DNA of 64,000 nucleotides, from NCBI RefSeq assembly GCF_964199755.1, contig NC_133896.1:91806215-91870214 (forward strand). Reading direction: 5' to 3'. Origin of the DNA: Larus michahellis. Taxonomy: Eukaryota > Chordata > Aves > Charadriiformes > Laridae. A program made the translations under genes and the position numbers. Of this stretch, positions 47,708-59,140 are shown piece by piece. The notes under the pieces are model-generated. The model ran no database searches and had not been told where the DNA came from. It saw only the letters and a list, made by a program, of their open reading frames with translations. Every line of letters starts with the position of its first letter. The first letter of the stretch is position 1.

Positions 47708-48021
47708 TCTAAAGTTTAAGGGTTCATTGGGCCTATGTCCTCCAACCCTCTGTCCAGAAAAATAATTCAAACCACAAAAAGCCCAGTGAGGCTGGCGAGA
47801 CGACACTGTGTGGGGAGCACCCAGGAGCTGATGGCACCCCCGGAGCAAGGGGCTGCTCTCCAGCAAGACAGCAAAACCCCACATCTCCTCCACTCCCTCT
47901 CCGGCTGTGTGTGTCTCCCCCACACTTTCCCCTTCTTCCCTGTGGCTCTCCCGAGGCTGTCCTCTCCCTGGCCACCTTGCATTCCCCCCGGCAGCCTCCC
48001 ACCGCCCTGGCTCGCTCCCCC

Positions 48022-51000
48022 TCAGCGGCAGCTGTGCACCTCCACCAGGTGCCGGCACTGCTTGCACTTGACAGAGCAACACCAGCGGAACTTGCAGCTG
48101 CATCGCTCCACCACCTCCGCCTGGGCCGTCTGGAAGCCCCTGCCGCAGCACAGGAGCTCACAGCCGTCCATGGCTGGGGATGTCCGGTTGCACTGGCGGC
48201 CAGAGGTGCCGAATACCCCACGCCGGGGGTCCCGCTCACAGAAGTCTGGGCTGGCCAACAGGTAGACCAGGTCATGAGCCGTGTAGGGCTTGAAGCGAGA
48301 GCTCTTGGGCACCAGGAGCTTGCGGGAACCGACCCGCTTGGGGTGAACCTCCGTCGCCCCCTCAAACTTTTCCTTGAGGACGTTGCCCACCTTGCGGAAG
48401 GGAGGCATGACCTTCCAGCACGTGCGCACCTCACAGGAGCCCGACACACCGTGGCACTTGCACTCCACCTTCATGTGGGCCAGGAGAGCCTGGAGAGCAG
48501 GAGGCAGCTGCCAGCCAGACCAGGGACACTCTGCCCTATGCTTCCCATGCCTACGGGGCCCCCATCAGCCACCATTCCCCCACGTACCTCCCATGGGGCT
48601 GGAGGGCAGGAACACCCAAAGGGAAGGAAGGGAAAGGGAAAGGGAAAGGGAAAGGGAAAGGGAAAGGGAAAGGGAAAGGGAAAGGGAAAGGGAAAGGGAA
48701 AGGGAGCAAAAAAGTCTTTTTAAGACAGGCCAATACAAAACAGAAGGGGATCCGCTCTGTGGGAAACAGGTTGACTTGGGTGTCTAAGAGAAATCCCTGA
48801 GGCAGGGGAAGAAATGGGGACCTGCTCTGGCCCATGGGGCTGTGGGGAGGGGAATAGATCTGCCCAGAGCCAGAGGATGTTCTAGGGACCAGGTCTGACA
48901 GTGGCCCCTGCAGAAGATGGTGTCTTTGCCCAGGAGGGGCTGGAGGAGCAGGGAAACCCTTCAGAGCAGAATGGAGAAATTAATTTCCGTTGCAGAGAAG
49001 GCCAAGGAAGGTAAATCACGGCTGGGGTCTGTGAGGAAAAGGACTCTGTGCAGAGATGGGTAGGGGAGATCGAGACCTCACTCCGTGCAGGCGAGGAGCC
49101 AGCTCGGTGGCAGTGCTGGCCTGAGGAAAGGCAGCAGGACACAGAACCCCTCTGGGAGCTCATGGCTGCCCTGTACTGCTCCTCTGGGTAAGGGAGCTGG
49201 ACCGAGATCCACCTAGCCAGGGAGAAGCTCCTGAAGCCGGGCTTGCTTCCCAGCCCTTGTTCCTGCCCTTACCTTCCTCCCAGCCTCATTGTTGTGCAGG
49301 TTCATCAGCACCCGGCTGGAGGAGATGCCGCGGCTCCTCTCAGGGTTGTCTACGAAGGCTTGAGAAAAGGCAATCCCGTAAGACAAGTTATCAGAGCAGC
49401 CCGACCATTGAAAACCTGCAGAGGGAAAGCATCCTTGAGACGAAGATGGAGAAGCCCTGGGAGGAGCTCCCAGAGAGCTGAGGGCTGTGGAGAAGGGAGA
49501 TGTCTCCTCCCCTGGTGAAGTTCTCCTCACCCATGGATCTTCTCCTCTGCCACCCCCTCCCTGCCACCGCCCTCCTCCTTCACCTTCGGGGCTGACTCCT
49601 CGGATCTTGCGGTCGCAGCCACACTTCTCCAGCTCCCCGCGGCTGCAGGCACGAGTCACAGCAAAGGCAATGCCGGCAGCAGAGATAGCATGGATGAAAG
49701 CAGACTCCCGCGTGCCTGCAGCGGGGCGAGAAATGGCACCAGTCTACAGAGCGGGGACGCACTGATGGGACACGGCAGGGGGAAAAGAGGCTGCGACACT
49801 GCATGCAAGAAGGATGTATTCAGGCGGAGACTGCTCAGGAGAAATCTCTGTTAGGATGCTGCAGTTCCCAAGGCCTGGAGCCAGCAAAGGAGATGGCTCT
49901 GCAGGGTGCTCCTGGCTCAGTGCCCTTGCCTTTGGCACCCTCAGTTCCTGGGCTGGGTGTCCCATTGCGGGAGAGAAGTCAGCAGCTCCCAAGGGATGTG
50001 AAAGGGGAGCCGTGGTCGGGGAGTGTCAGGGGCTGAGCCTCCCACACAGAGAGGTTTGTCAGGGAGGACCCTGCTGCCTTGTCTCTAGGAGCCAGAGAGA
50101 CCCTGGTCATAGCTCTCTGTATGGCTCCTTCCATGCAAACACATGCAAAATCTTTCCGTGTTGTTCTGGGGGCATAGGCAGATCCTTTTTCCCTGGCCTG
50201 CAATGAAAAGGGACTGCAGCTTCAGAGAAAAAGGCTTGATTTGAGCTGCTACTCCAAAGGGCTGGGCTGGTGGCAGGGTGGGGGAGAAGATCTATCAGTC
50301 TGCAGAGCTGGTACCCAAAATGCTGGTATCCAGAGGGCACCAAAAAGCCAAGCCTGGCCAAATGAGGAAGAAGTCTGGCCAGAATATTAACATTTGTAGC
50401 AGCACATGCATTTGGTTCAGTTTGCTGTGTGTTGACAGCTTGGTTAGCATGCGGAGGAAGGCACTGGCCACTCTGCAGCTTGTCCCAGTGTGACACTTGC
50501 ACACTGGCCCAGAAAAGGCTGATGTGTCAAGGGGACCCCATGGGTGTACTGAAGGGACCGCACGCCGGCTCTGCCTGCGCTGCCTCCCCCTTGCTGACCT
50601 TGGATGGCGACCTTGCCGAAGACCTGCAGCCCCTGCAGGGTGGAGCAGTTCCACCGGCGAGAGTGAAACTGGTGCTGGCACTCCTCCACAGCCAGCTCCG
50701 CGCCTCGCTTCACCGCCTCCATGGCTTCCACCTGCCGCCGGCAAACGCGCACCTGCTCTTCCACCAGCCCCATCAGGCCCTCGCAGGCCCTGGGGTCCCG
50801 GAGGACTGCCCGCAGAGAAGGCTGCTTGGCCAGGTACCTGCAGGGCGAGGGAGAGATTCAGTCGCACATGGGCTAGAGTCAGGGCCACATCTGTGCGGAA
50901 CTAGCCCTCTACAGCCTTATTTTAGAGCAGAAACGGGGCATGGAAGGGGATGCGCCTCCTCTTGTCTGTGCCAAATTGGACATTCCTGCTCCCTGTCCTG

Positions 51001-51697
51001 GTCTGCGCCTCTCAGGTTCATCATCCTTCTCCCTTCATGCTCCCAGACGTGCCCCTCCTGATGTGCTGCCTTTGGGTTGCCCAGATTCCTTCTTCCACCC
51101 TTTTCACAGAATCACACAGAATCACAGAACGGTTTGGGTTGGAAGGGACCTTAAAGATCACCCAGTTCCAACCCCCCTGCCATGGGCAGGGACACCTCCC
51201 ACTAGACCAGGCTGCTCAAAACCCCATCCAGCCTGGCCTTGAACACCTCCAGGGATGGGGCATCCACAGCTTCCCTGGGCAACCTGTTCCAGTGCCTCAC
51301 CACCCTCACAGTAAAGAATTTCTTCCTAATATCCAATCTAAATCTACCCTCCTTCAGTTTGAGGCCATTACCCCATGTCCTATCATCACACTCCCTGACA
51401 AAGAGTCCCTCCCCATCCTTCCTGTAGGCTCCCTTTAGGTACTGGAAGGCTGCTATAAGGTCTCCCTGGACCCTTCTCCAGGCTGAACAACCCCAGCTCT
51501 CTCAGCCTGTCCTCATAGGAGAGGTGCTCCAGCCCTCTCATCTGTTCTCACAGATCTGCCCGCTTTCTTGGGAGATATCGCCTCCCCAGGTGTCTTTCCA
51601 ACCCAGATTGTACAAACAAAAACCATACTTACAGCCAGGTCACGGCAAGGGCATGCTGCACGGGGATCAGCACCACATACAGCCACATCATCTCCAT
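48022..51697 (-). CDS. WNT4B: Secreted WNT ligand, WNT4 subfamily (WNT4B-like), 5 coding exons, 348 aa
   Basis: WNT proteins are lipid-modified secreted ligands of Frizzled receptors. Coding exons, in transcript order: 51697-51633, 50837-50599, 49715-49584, 49415-49273 and 48489-48022 (stop included). All are GT-AG and in phase, giving 348 residues against 351 in human WNT4 and the same five-exon plan. Exon 1 encodes a hydrophobic signal peptide ending near HALA; the exon 1-2 join makes TWLYLAK, as in WNT4 NWLYLAK. Further WNT4 signatures: [59 protein letters not shown] and [12 protein letters not shown]. The WNT motif [10 protein letters not shown] carries the palmitoleoylation serine (Ser209), and the cysteine-rich end [17 protein letters not shown] runs to HSCR. 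NCS and NRTS are glycosylation sites. It differs too much from tetrapod WNT4 to be that gene; fish wnt4b is the likely orthologue. ACRBP is convergent, LPAR5 divergent. Confidence 0.93.
48630..48704. repeat. (GGGAAA)12 microsatellite in WNT intron 4
   Basis: Twelve perfect GGGAAA units plus a final GGG give 13 regular G3 runs on plus, which meets the simple G-quadruplex pattern repeatedly. In the sense of the WNT gene it is (TTTCCC)n, about 140 bases upstream of the exon 5 acceptor. Confidence 0.97.
51106..51545 (-). repeat. CR1 LINE, 5'-truncated
   Basis: On plus: CACAGAATCACAGAACGG tail, GGGACCTTAAAGATCACCCA, CCATGGGCAGGGACACCTCC, then inverted ORF2 end up to CTCATAGGAGAGGTGCTCC. It lies in WNT intron 1 (51632-50838), in the same orientation as the gene. 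Confidence 0.94.
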
Positions 51698-51699
51698 CC

Positions 51700-52960
51700 T
51701 CTTCCTGGCAAAACTCCACCTTCAGCCACGGTGCAGCAGGCGCCTGAATTCCCTCCTGCGACCTCCCACTGCCTCTGCCTGACAGTCGCTCTCACAGCAG
51801 CTCTGGCCCAACGCTGCAAAGCACAGGTAGCCCCTGCCCTGGGCAACGACCATGGGCTGCCCTGGTGTGGCTGCCAGCATCGGAGACCCAGTGGCCCGCA
51901 GGAAACTGCCAGGTTGGCCCTGCGAGGGCGTCCACGCGGGTGCTGTTCCCTACCTACAGCTTGGGTGGCATCGTGGAAGAGCTCTGAACCAAGGCTCTGG
52001 GGTGGGCATCCGTCAGAGGGAGCTCACATGGCTGGGGACAGCATCAGTGTCGGACCCCCAGTCTCTGCCGTCCTGTCAGCAGATGATCTGGTTGTCTTCC
52101 TCCACAGTCAAGCTGCTTCATCGGCAGGAAGCAGCCTGAGACCCAGTCAGCAGCAGACAGAGCCTTCCACGCAAGAAAAACCTGGCAGCGCCAAGCAGCT
52201 GTTGCTAGACCCACCAGCTTGTCATCGCTTTGTCACCAAACCCTTTGGGGAGCTGGAGAGTTTCCCTGCAGTGGCAGCTCATGGGAGCAGAGAGGAGAAA
52301 ACCTGCTGCCTCCCTCATCCCCAGCCGCCGTCCTTGAGGACCCTCCCTCATCTGCCTCCTCCAGGCTGGAGATTCTTCTGTTCTACCCTGCAGCCCACAT
52401 AGCTACGGCAAACAGACACAGCCCGGCTGCTCCCTGGCTCTCTTAACTCTTTCCCTGGCACGTCTCCCTTCACCCCCCCTCCATTTTCTTCCCCACGGCA
52501 AGAGGGACAGTCTTTGCCCTTCTCCATAATGGGGTGGCTGCTCCTCTTTTCAGCGGGTAGCCCTTTCCTAAGAGCCCTGGGAGTCCAGGAAAATGTGAGT
52601 TGTGTGACCGGGGAGCTAAAACTTTTCTCCTGGGAGAAAAGCCTGCTGTTCCCCCCGCAGGCCTGGAACCGCCCCACCTCCCTGGAAGATGAAACTCCTC
52701 ATGTGTCCCGGAGGTTTCTGCTTTTCCTGTCTGAATCATTCAGAAAGTGAAACAGCGCTGGCTCTGGCCCTGCTTTGGTTCTTCCACCATGGCCCCACAT
52801 GTGGGTTAACCCCTTTGCTGAGCTCTTCCACGTTTCCCTGCACAAAGAGGTCTGAAGAGTCCTGGGGTTTATGAGTCAACCTTTCAAACCCGAGCAGCCT
52901 CTCTCCTCGCCTTCCCAGCTCCCTGCATCCCTCCTTCTGTTGGGTCCTTGCTCCTGCTTT
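51700..52960. other. Upstream flank of the WNT gene
   Basis: No coding sequence is recognised. On minus, an acceptor-like TTTTGCCAG lies at about 51707 just before the start codon, so part of this stretch may be a 5' intron if a non-coding first exon exists. Confidence 0.45.
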
Positions 52961-53039
52961 CTGGAGTCAGCACGGCGGGGTGGCAGGCGTGTTGGGATCT
53001 GCAGCATCAGGGTGTAGCCTCCAACACCCGCCCCAGTGA

Positions 53040-53410
53040 TCTGGTCTTACCTGCTGCCGACTCAGGCTGCGGTGAGGAAATGCCAGGGGTTGCGCTGCTC
53101 TTCCCCAGGAGCTGAGCCTCCAAGGGACAGCGAGGGGCAAAGGTGTGAGCCCTCTTGGTTGGGGTCGGGGGGCGGGGGACAACGGCGTTCGCGGACTGAT
53201 GCACCGAGACCCGGTGAGGTGAGTGAGCCTGGCGGGGCGAGGGATGCTGTGGGGCAGGGCGGGCTCGCGGGCTGGGCTAAGTGCTACCGTGTCCTCCTCT
53301 CCCGGCACACGCGGCAAAGCCAGGACTGCCAGGCTCAGCCAGGTGTGCGCACATGTGTGCGGGGGGCGAGAGCCTCGGAGTTGGGCGGGGGGGGGGGGGA
53401 GAAGTTCCCC
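53040..53410 (-). promoter_or_regulatory. Small GC-rich island, candidate WNT promoter and non-coding first exon
   Basis: A CpG-rich patch stands out from its flanks. On minus it ends in a strong donor, GCAGCAG followed by GTAAGA, with the exon end at 53051. This could be a 5' non-coding exon spliced to the acceptor-like site near 51707 before the WNT start codon. This is inference from composition and splice consensus only. A G12-type run lies at 53389-53400. Confidence 0.35.
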
Positions 53411-56400
53411 TAGAGGGTGTCAGAGACTCCTTTTGCAAAGGGAGAAGGAACCCCCCTGCCCCAGCATATCTGCAGGCTTGTATCGGTACCAGAGTCTTGA
53501 CAGGAACTGAAGAGACGCAAAAAGCTGTGAGAACAAAGATCCCGGCAACTAGGAAGTGAGAAAAGGGGTCTGGTTAAAAAAGAGAGGCACTAAAAAGGCA
53601 CAGGGTGAGATCAGTGGTTCGGGTGCTATTGTAGCCTCCAAGGATTTATGAGCAGCAGGAACATATATCCCTTGGCGTGTCACCCCCTGAATGAGGAGGC
53701 AGTGATGGCAGAACAAGGCAGGCAGGCAGTGAGAAAGTCAAACACCAGCAGCAACAGCCAGAAGGAGGAGGAGCTGGGCAGGGGCTGCAGGGAAAGAGGG
53801 AGCCCACAGGCATGGCACCTTCTTCTTGGGGCAGTTGCTGCTGGGGAAGGACGGCGGTAGGATTCGGAGCGTCCCTGTGACCTGTGTCTTCTTCCAGATG
53901 TGCTGGGACTGGCAAAACAAATTAGGACTTGAAGTAACAGAGTGACAGATCCCTTCCCAGCTACGCTTGGCGGTGCTAGGTCACGGATGTCCTGCCAAAT
54001 CAGCCCTTGCACTTTCTTAGCGCCGTGCCTCCTGTAGCCTTAAACAACAGGGACTGACATCTGTGGCAAACACGCCTTTGCCTGCCACAAGCACTGACAC
54101 CTCTTCAGGGCTCGGTTCTTTTTGGGTCCCTGACACGTCCCAGCAGTGCACAGGTGGGCCCCCGGGGAAGGAGCTCATCCCCAGAGCGCCCAAGCCCATG
54201 GGATTGACTGGACTCTGAGCCTCTTGTCCTCAAATCAAGTTTGCTCTCACTTCCCGTATTTCACTTCTACCTCTTGTTTGGCAGTATTTTGGGGAGGGGG
54301 TTGCTTTAATTTTCCTCTTTCAGTCCTGGGGGTGGCTGAGTTAGCATGGGAGGAAAGACGAGCGAGTATTTGGCACTATGACCCAGGGCAGGTCTCCTCA
54401 ATTGCAAGGACACCTGGGTGTTTCTTCTTTCACGATTGTATTTGCTTTCATAAGATGTGTTTTAACTTATCAGCTTTGGATAGCAAAGTTCACGGTTTGT
54501 GGCCAGCCAGAAGTGCGTCAGGAAGTGAGAAAGGAGGAGGGATGAACTGCAGCATGACAGACATAGAACCAGCCATGGCACGGCAGGAGACAGCTGTGAT
54601 TTTGATGTGCAATTAGCCAAAGACCCCAGCTGGCTCTGTTTTGATTCAAGGTGCTCACAGTTTTGGTGCCCGGGATTGAGACCTCTTCAGCAACAGTGAC
54701 CGCCAGCCAGCAAGCCTGCGCGTGCCCTTGGCTCTTCACCAGCAGAGAGGTAAGTGACACGGAAACTTCTGGAGAGCTGGATGTTCTGGGCACTCTGGGC
54801 GCTGGTCCCCACCAGCTGCTGCGCATTTGCTGCCGGATCTGACCACAGGGCACTGGGGGAACCTTCTACATATCTTCAATTCACTAGTGAACCTAGAGGT
54901 GCAAGGCGAATCTCAGGATTTATTCAAATGGAGGCTTTCTGTGGGATCCTGTGATACTAAAACCACCGGCAGCCTGCAGAGCTCACTTGCCAAGGTGCCC
55001 ACAATGGAAGTTCTCTTCCACGGTGCCCTCAGGAGATGAAGGTGGGGGTGACACCTCTAGGGAGTAGGCAGTAGCAGTGTGATCGGACCTTGTGAGTTAA
55101 ATGCAGATATCTCGGCTTTTTTGTCATGTATCTCATTAAAACCAAGTCATCCTAAGTCTTGAATGTCTTCACAGTTCTAATTATCACAATAATCTAATTT
55201 CTTGGTTAGAAAAAAGGTGAAAAGTGGGACTTAAATATCACCTACAGCAGGTAAAAAGCATCCACATTTATGAAAAAATATATTTTCTATTTCTAAAGCA
55301 AAGCTGGGTGGTTTTTTTGAGGTTTGGTGCGCTCTTCATCACTTCCTCTTGGTTTCAGATTTGCTAAGCAAGCATGTGCGGTTTGTGTTTTCAGCTGCAC
55401 TGCTCGGCACCCCAGTGCTGCGTTCTCCGCCGGCATACCTGGGGCTGTCCCAGAGCGCTGCAAGGCTTAAATGACAAGTCATTCTTGGAAACACTGACCC
55501 TGCAGCATGCTCGGCAAGATTTTTCTAGCTCTCTTTTTCCACCTCATTTCTCAGCCCGATGCATAACCCTGTCTTCCACCACGCTGTGCTCCTTCGTCAC
55601 TTTTGCAGTGCTAGGAAGGCAGCGGCTATTGGTGAGATAGTGTCAGGAGAGAAGTTGCCCAGGACCAGGCAGCGAGATGCCAGGCGTTCATCTCATCTCA
55701 GGGCACGCCTGCCTCTTCCAGCCCCTATAGGCAAGCACAGCTAGGGTTCCCCACCTCCCAAAAGAAAAAAAACTCAAAATCCCCATGGGTTTTGCATGTT
55801 CCTGCGGGGACTCCTTGCCTAGCAGCTGTTTTGCTGCCCCTGGCAGGAGGTGCCCGCCCCTGGGGCCAACCTCTGGCTCGTCTCAGTCCTGCACCCCAGC
55901 ACCAGCCAGGGCAGCACTTGGGGGAGGCACGTGGCTGTCGTCCCAGTGAGGTGGTCACAGGAGGCGTGTGTGGGAGCTGAGGATGGTGCATTTTTTCAAC
56001 TGCTTCTTTGGGGTTATCTGCCTATTCTCCAGCATCACGTTCTCCTCTCCCCTCACACAGCAACAGCAGTCAATGTTGCCCCCATCTCACACCTAATACC
56101 AGCACCTCTTCCCCCCTCACCGGTGTTTTCCCTTCCTTCTAGTTTCTGCAGCTCCTCCTCCCCTGCAGCCCTCGCTCATTGCGTGTGTGTGTGTACATGT
56201 ATGCGCATGTGCACATGTGTCACATCTATGTCACCCCCCTGTCCCCCCTCCCAGGGCAAGAATACTGGCAACAAATTCATTTTCCACCTGAAAACAGAAA
56301 GAAGTATCTGCCAAGGTAGCATCTGTAGTTTGAATTGCTCTTTTCTGTCCCTGCTGGGGAAAAGGCTGTGGTCTGGGCAGATGGCCTTCAGGGGCTCATA

Positions 56401-57394
56401 TTGATCTTCACTGAGGGGTAAAAAGATGCTTCCTCCCCTTCCTGGGACACTTAATGTCAGTCACCAAACAGAAGGGTCCTTCAAGCTTTCAAGGCAGCAT
56501 CTCATCATGAGGGAGGACGATACAGCTGTGGGTACCGTTGCCTCCTTACACAGCTGATGACATGAGATCCCCTCAGCAGCTTTCGTGTCGAGCGATGAGT
56601 ACTTGAGGTTCTTTTAGAGGCAGCCACAAAGAACATGGCCTATGGCTCTCAGACATTAACCAACAAAGATAATACAACCACTTTCAGCTCTTCTGTCTCC
56701 CTGCTACCAGCTTGCTCTACCCGTAGCTTTCCTCTTCAGTGAGGAACAGTCAAAACAGTGCCTTCAGAGCTCTGCAGGGAAGCGCTCTGTTCCCACAGCT
56801 TCCAGAGACCATGCACGTACGCATCTCATTTCAGGTCTCTGAGGTCTTGATTATAGTATCTGTTATGTCAAATTTGAGACTATCAGCTTAGCTTCAATAA
56901 CACCACCGTTAGCAGCTTCTGTGTTTCCATCCACCCACCAAAAAAAAAAAAACAACCCTCAAAACCTGCAATCTATTTTGATCTATTTTGCATTCTTGGT
57001 GATCTTTGCTGCCAGTTTAGAACTCTGCTGTTTGGCATCCCAAAGGCTGAAGGGCTAGTATGTAAGGAAAGACCACTCAGAAAAAAGGAAAAGGTGATGG
57101 TGGGTAAAAAAATAAGCAGATTTCTTGCACCGGTGTGCATGGCAGGAAAGCCTGGGAGATTTCCATGGCAGAAACTCTCTTTACAGGGAAATTCATGAAG
57201 GGACTGTTTCTGATCAAAACAGTGGTAGGAACAGTTATGGAGCAGCAACAAGAACTAAGCAGTGTCTGAAACCACACGGCTCCTACCCCAGAGGTCCGAA
57301 AATAACTGAAGGGCGAGAGACCTGACTAACTGTGATGTCGAAACATTTGCTTAAAACTGCTTTTAAAGGCTCACTAACCAGACACAATTTGAGA
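53411..57394. other. Intergenic DNA, no gene seen
   Basis: Chance open frames of up to 184 codons occur (for example 55850-56404 on plus), but none has a recognisable domain, and composition is ordinary. A (GT)n run lies near 56180-56193 and an A-run at 56940-56952. Confidence 0.55.
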
Positions 57395-58470
57395 GAAGGC
57401 TCTTGGGGGATATCAGACCAGGGAGCCTGATGTCAGTGCTGAACAAATTAGTAGAAGCTATAATAAAGGAAAAAATCAATTGGCATGCAGTCACATCTCA
57501 TTACTGGGGAAGAGTCATCGTGGCTTTTATAAAGGGATGCTGTGCCTCACAGTCCTTCTTTGAAGGAGTCGACGAGCATGTGAACGGTGACCCATGTGGA
57601 TTTCCAAAAGGTTTTCAAAAGGGCTCTCAGCAGTGGCGCTTAATGAAATTTAGAGGAAAGGTTCCTACATGGATAAAAAGTGCCTAAAAGATAGGACAGA
57701 GAATGAGGGTAGATGGTCGGTTTTCCTAGTGGAGTTCTAATACACCAGTGCCGGGGCTTGGGCTGTTTGATTTATTCATGAGGGACGAATAATGAAATAA
57801 CAAATCTGTCGGAGGCATAAAACTATTCAAGTTAGAAAAGACAGCGGTCGGCTGCAAAGAACTGCAGAGATTGAGAGAAGTGTGAGTGACTGGCCTTAAA
57901 ATAACAGCTGAAATTTCATCTAGCTAAGTGACGAGAAAAACCAATCTGAACTGACCGTTACCCCTTGCAAAGGAGACCTGCACCTACTCAGCTCTGTACA
58001 TCCACATCATCAACATCATTGTGTATGTTTTGAGCGCCCCACCACAGGGCTCACAAAGGCTGTAGCAGAAGTGGAAATGTCCTGAGAAGGGCAACAAGGA
58101 CAGAACAGCTCCTCTGCGAGGAACAACTCTGAAAGACAATGACCCTTTAGCCTCAAAAAATAAAAAAGGTTACTGAGGGGGAATATGGTAGACCTTTATA
58201 AAGTCATCAGTGATAAGGTGAAGGTGAATAGGGATGTTTTTTCCACTGTCTCTTCCAGCACTAAAACTAAGAGCTGAATCTAGCCGGTGGTGATTCAAAA
58301 ATGAGTACAGGGAAGTGGTTCTTCACCTGAGATGCGACTGAGCTCTGGAACTCATTGGCATTCCTGGCACTGGATGTTGTAGATGGTAAATTTTACATGG
58401 ACTCAAAAAGCAACTGGAAAAAATCATGAAAGAAAAGTTCCTCGAGGACTACTGAATACAAATAGGTCAC
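57395..58470 (+). repeat. Old, degraded LINE of the CR1/L2 type
   Basis: Broken translation follows a non-LTR reverse transcriptase: RPGSLMSVLNKLVEAIIKEK (57410 on) matches the YRPISLTSVLGKLLERII motif. FFEGVDEHVNGDP and GFPKGFQK match the region before and at the FxKAFD motif. Later KLFKLEKTAVGCKELQRLRE is like the ORF2 middle part, and the stretch at 58180-58430 is like the ORF2 C-terminus. There are many stops, so this is an old insertion. The family is not certain. Confidence 0.6.
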
Positions 58471-59140
58471 CTCTGGCTCAGGAAACTCCTGGGCTACAAT
58501 ATGCTGGAAGCACGAAGAGAATTTGAGGGAGTATAACTACCTGATTGCACTGTTCCTACATTATCCCGTCACCATCCACAATTTGAGATAGAACAGACCA
58601 CTGATCTCACATGGTATGGACTGTGCTTACATATTATTCTCTAGAGGCGTTTATTGAATACCTCTTGATAAAAATAGCTTGTCTGTGGAGACAAGTCACC
58701 TTCACTTGACTGGTGACTGGTCTAGATGCACCTTCACCTGACCTGGCTGCTCTAGGTACACGTGTGAGAGCAGGTCATAATGTCTCACAGAGTCTCAGTC
58801 TCATTCACTTTGTCTCAGTCAAGATGAAGGTCTCACCAGTCTGTTCAGCCCGCAGTCATTGCAGGGTTTTGGTGCTAGCAAAAGCTGGCATATGGTCCTT
58901 GAGATTTTTTGAGGCATTTAATAATTTTACTTGAAACCAACAACATTCTTGCACGTTTGTCTTGTCTTGTTGGATTATCTTATACTTTAAACTTATGCAA
59001 GTATTCACACAAAGTTTTCATCCACCAAGAAGGGTGAAAGCCACTCAGATAGAGCTTGTCAAAACAGTAGAAGTTCCTCTAAGAAACTTGTCTTGGTGGT
59101 AGACCTGCCCAACAACACATAAGGATGGGCAAACTGAATC

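Noticed and set aside
50295-50888. 197-codon frame on minus overlapping WNT exon 2
   Set aside because: It is a shadow of exon 2 in another frame. The true frame carries the WNT signature RRWNCSTL.
55850-56404. 184-codon frame on plus
   Set aside because: Contains a (GT)n-encoded Cys/Val stretch and no domain; no exon-like splice sites.
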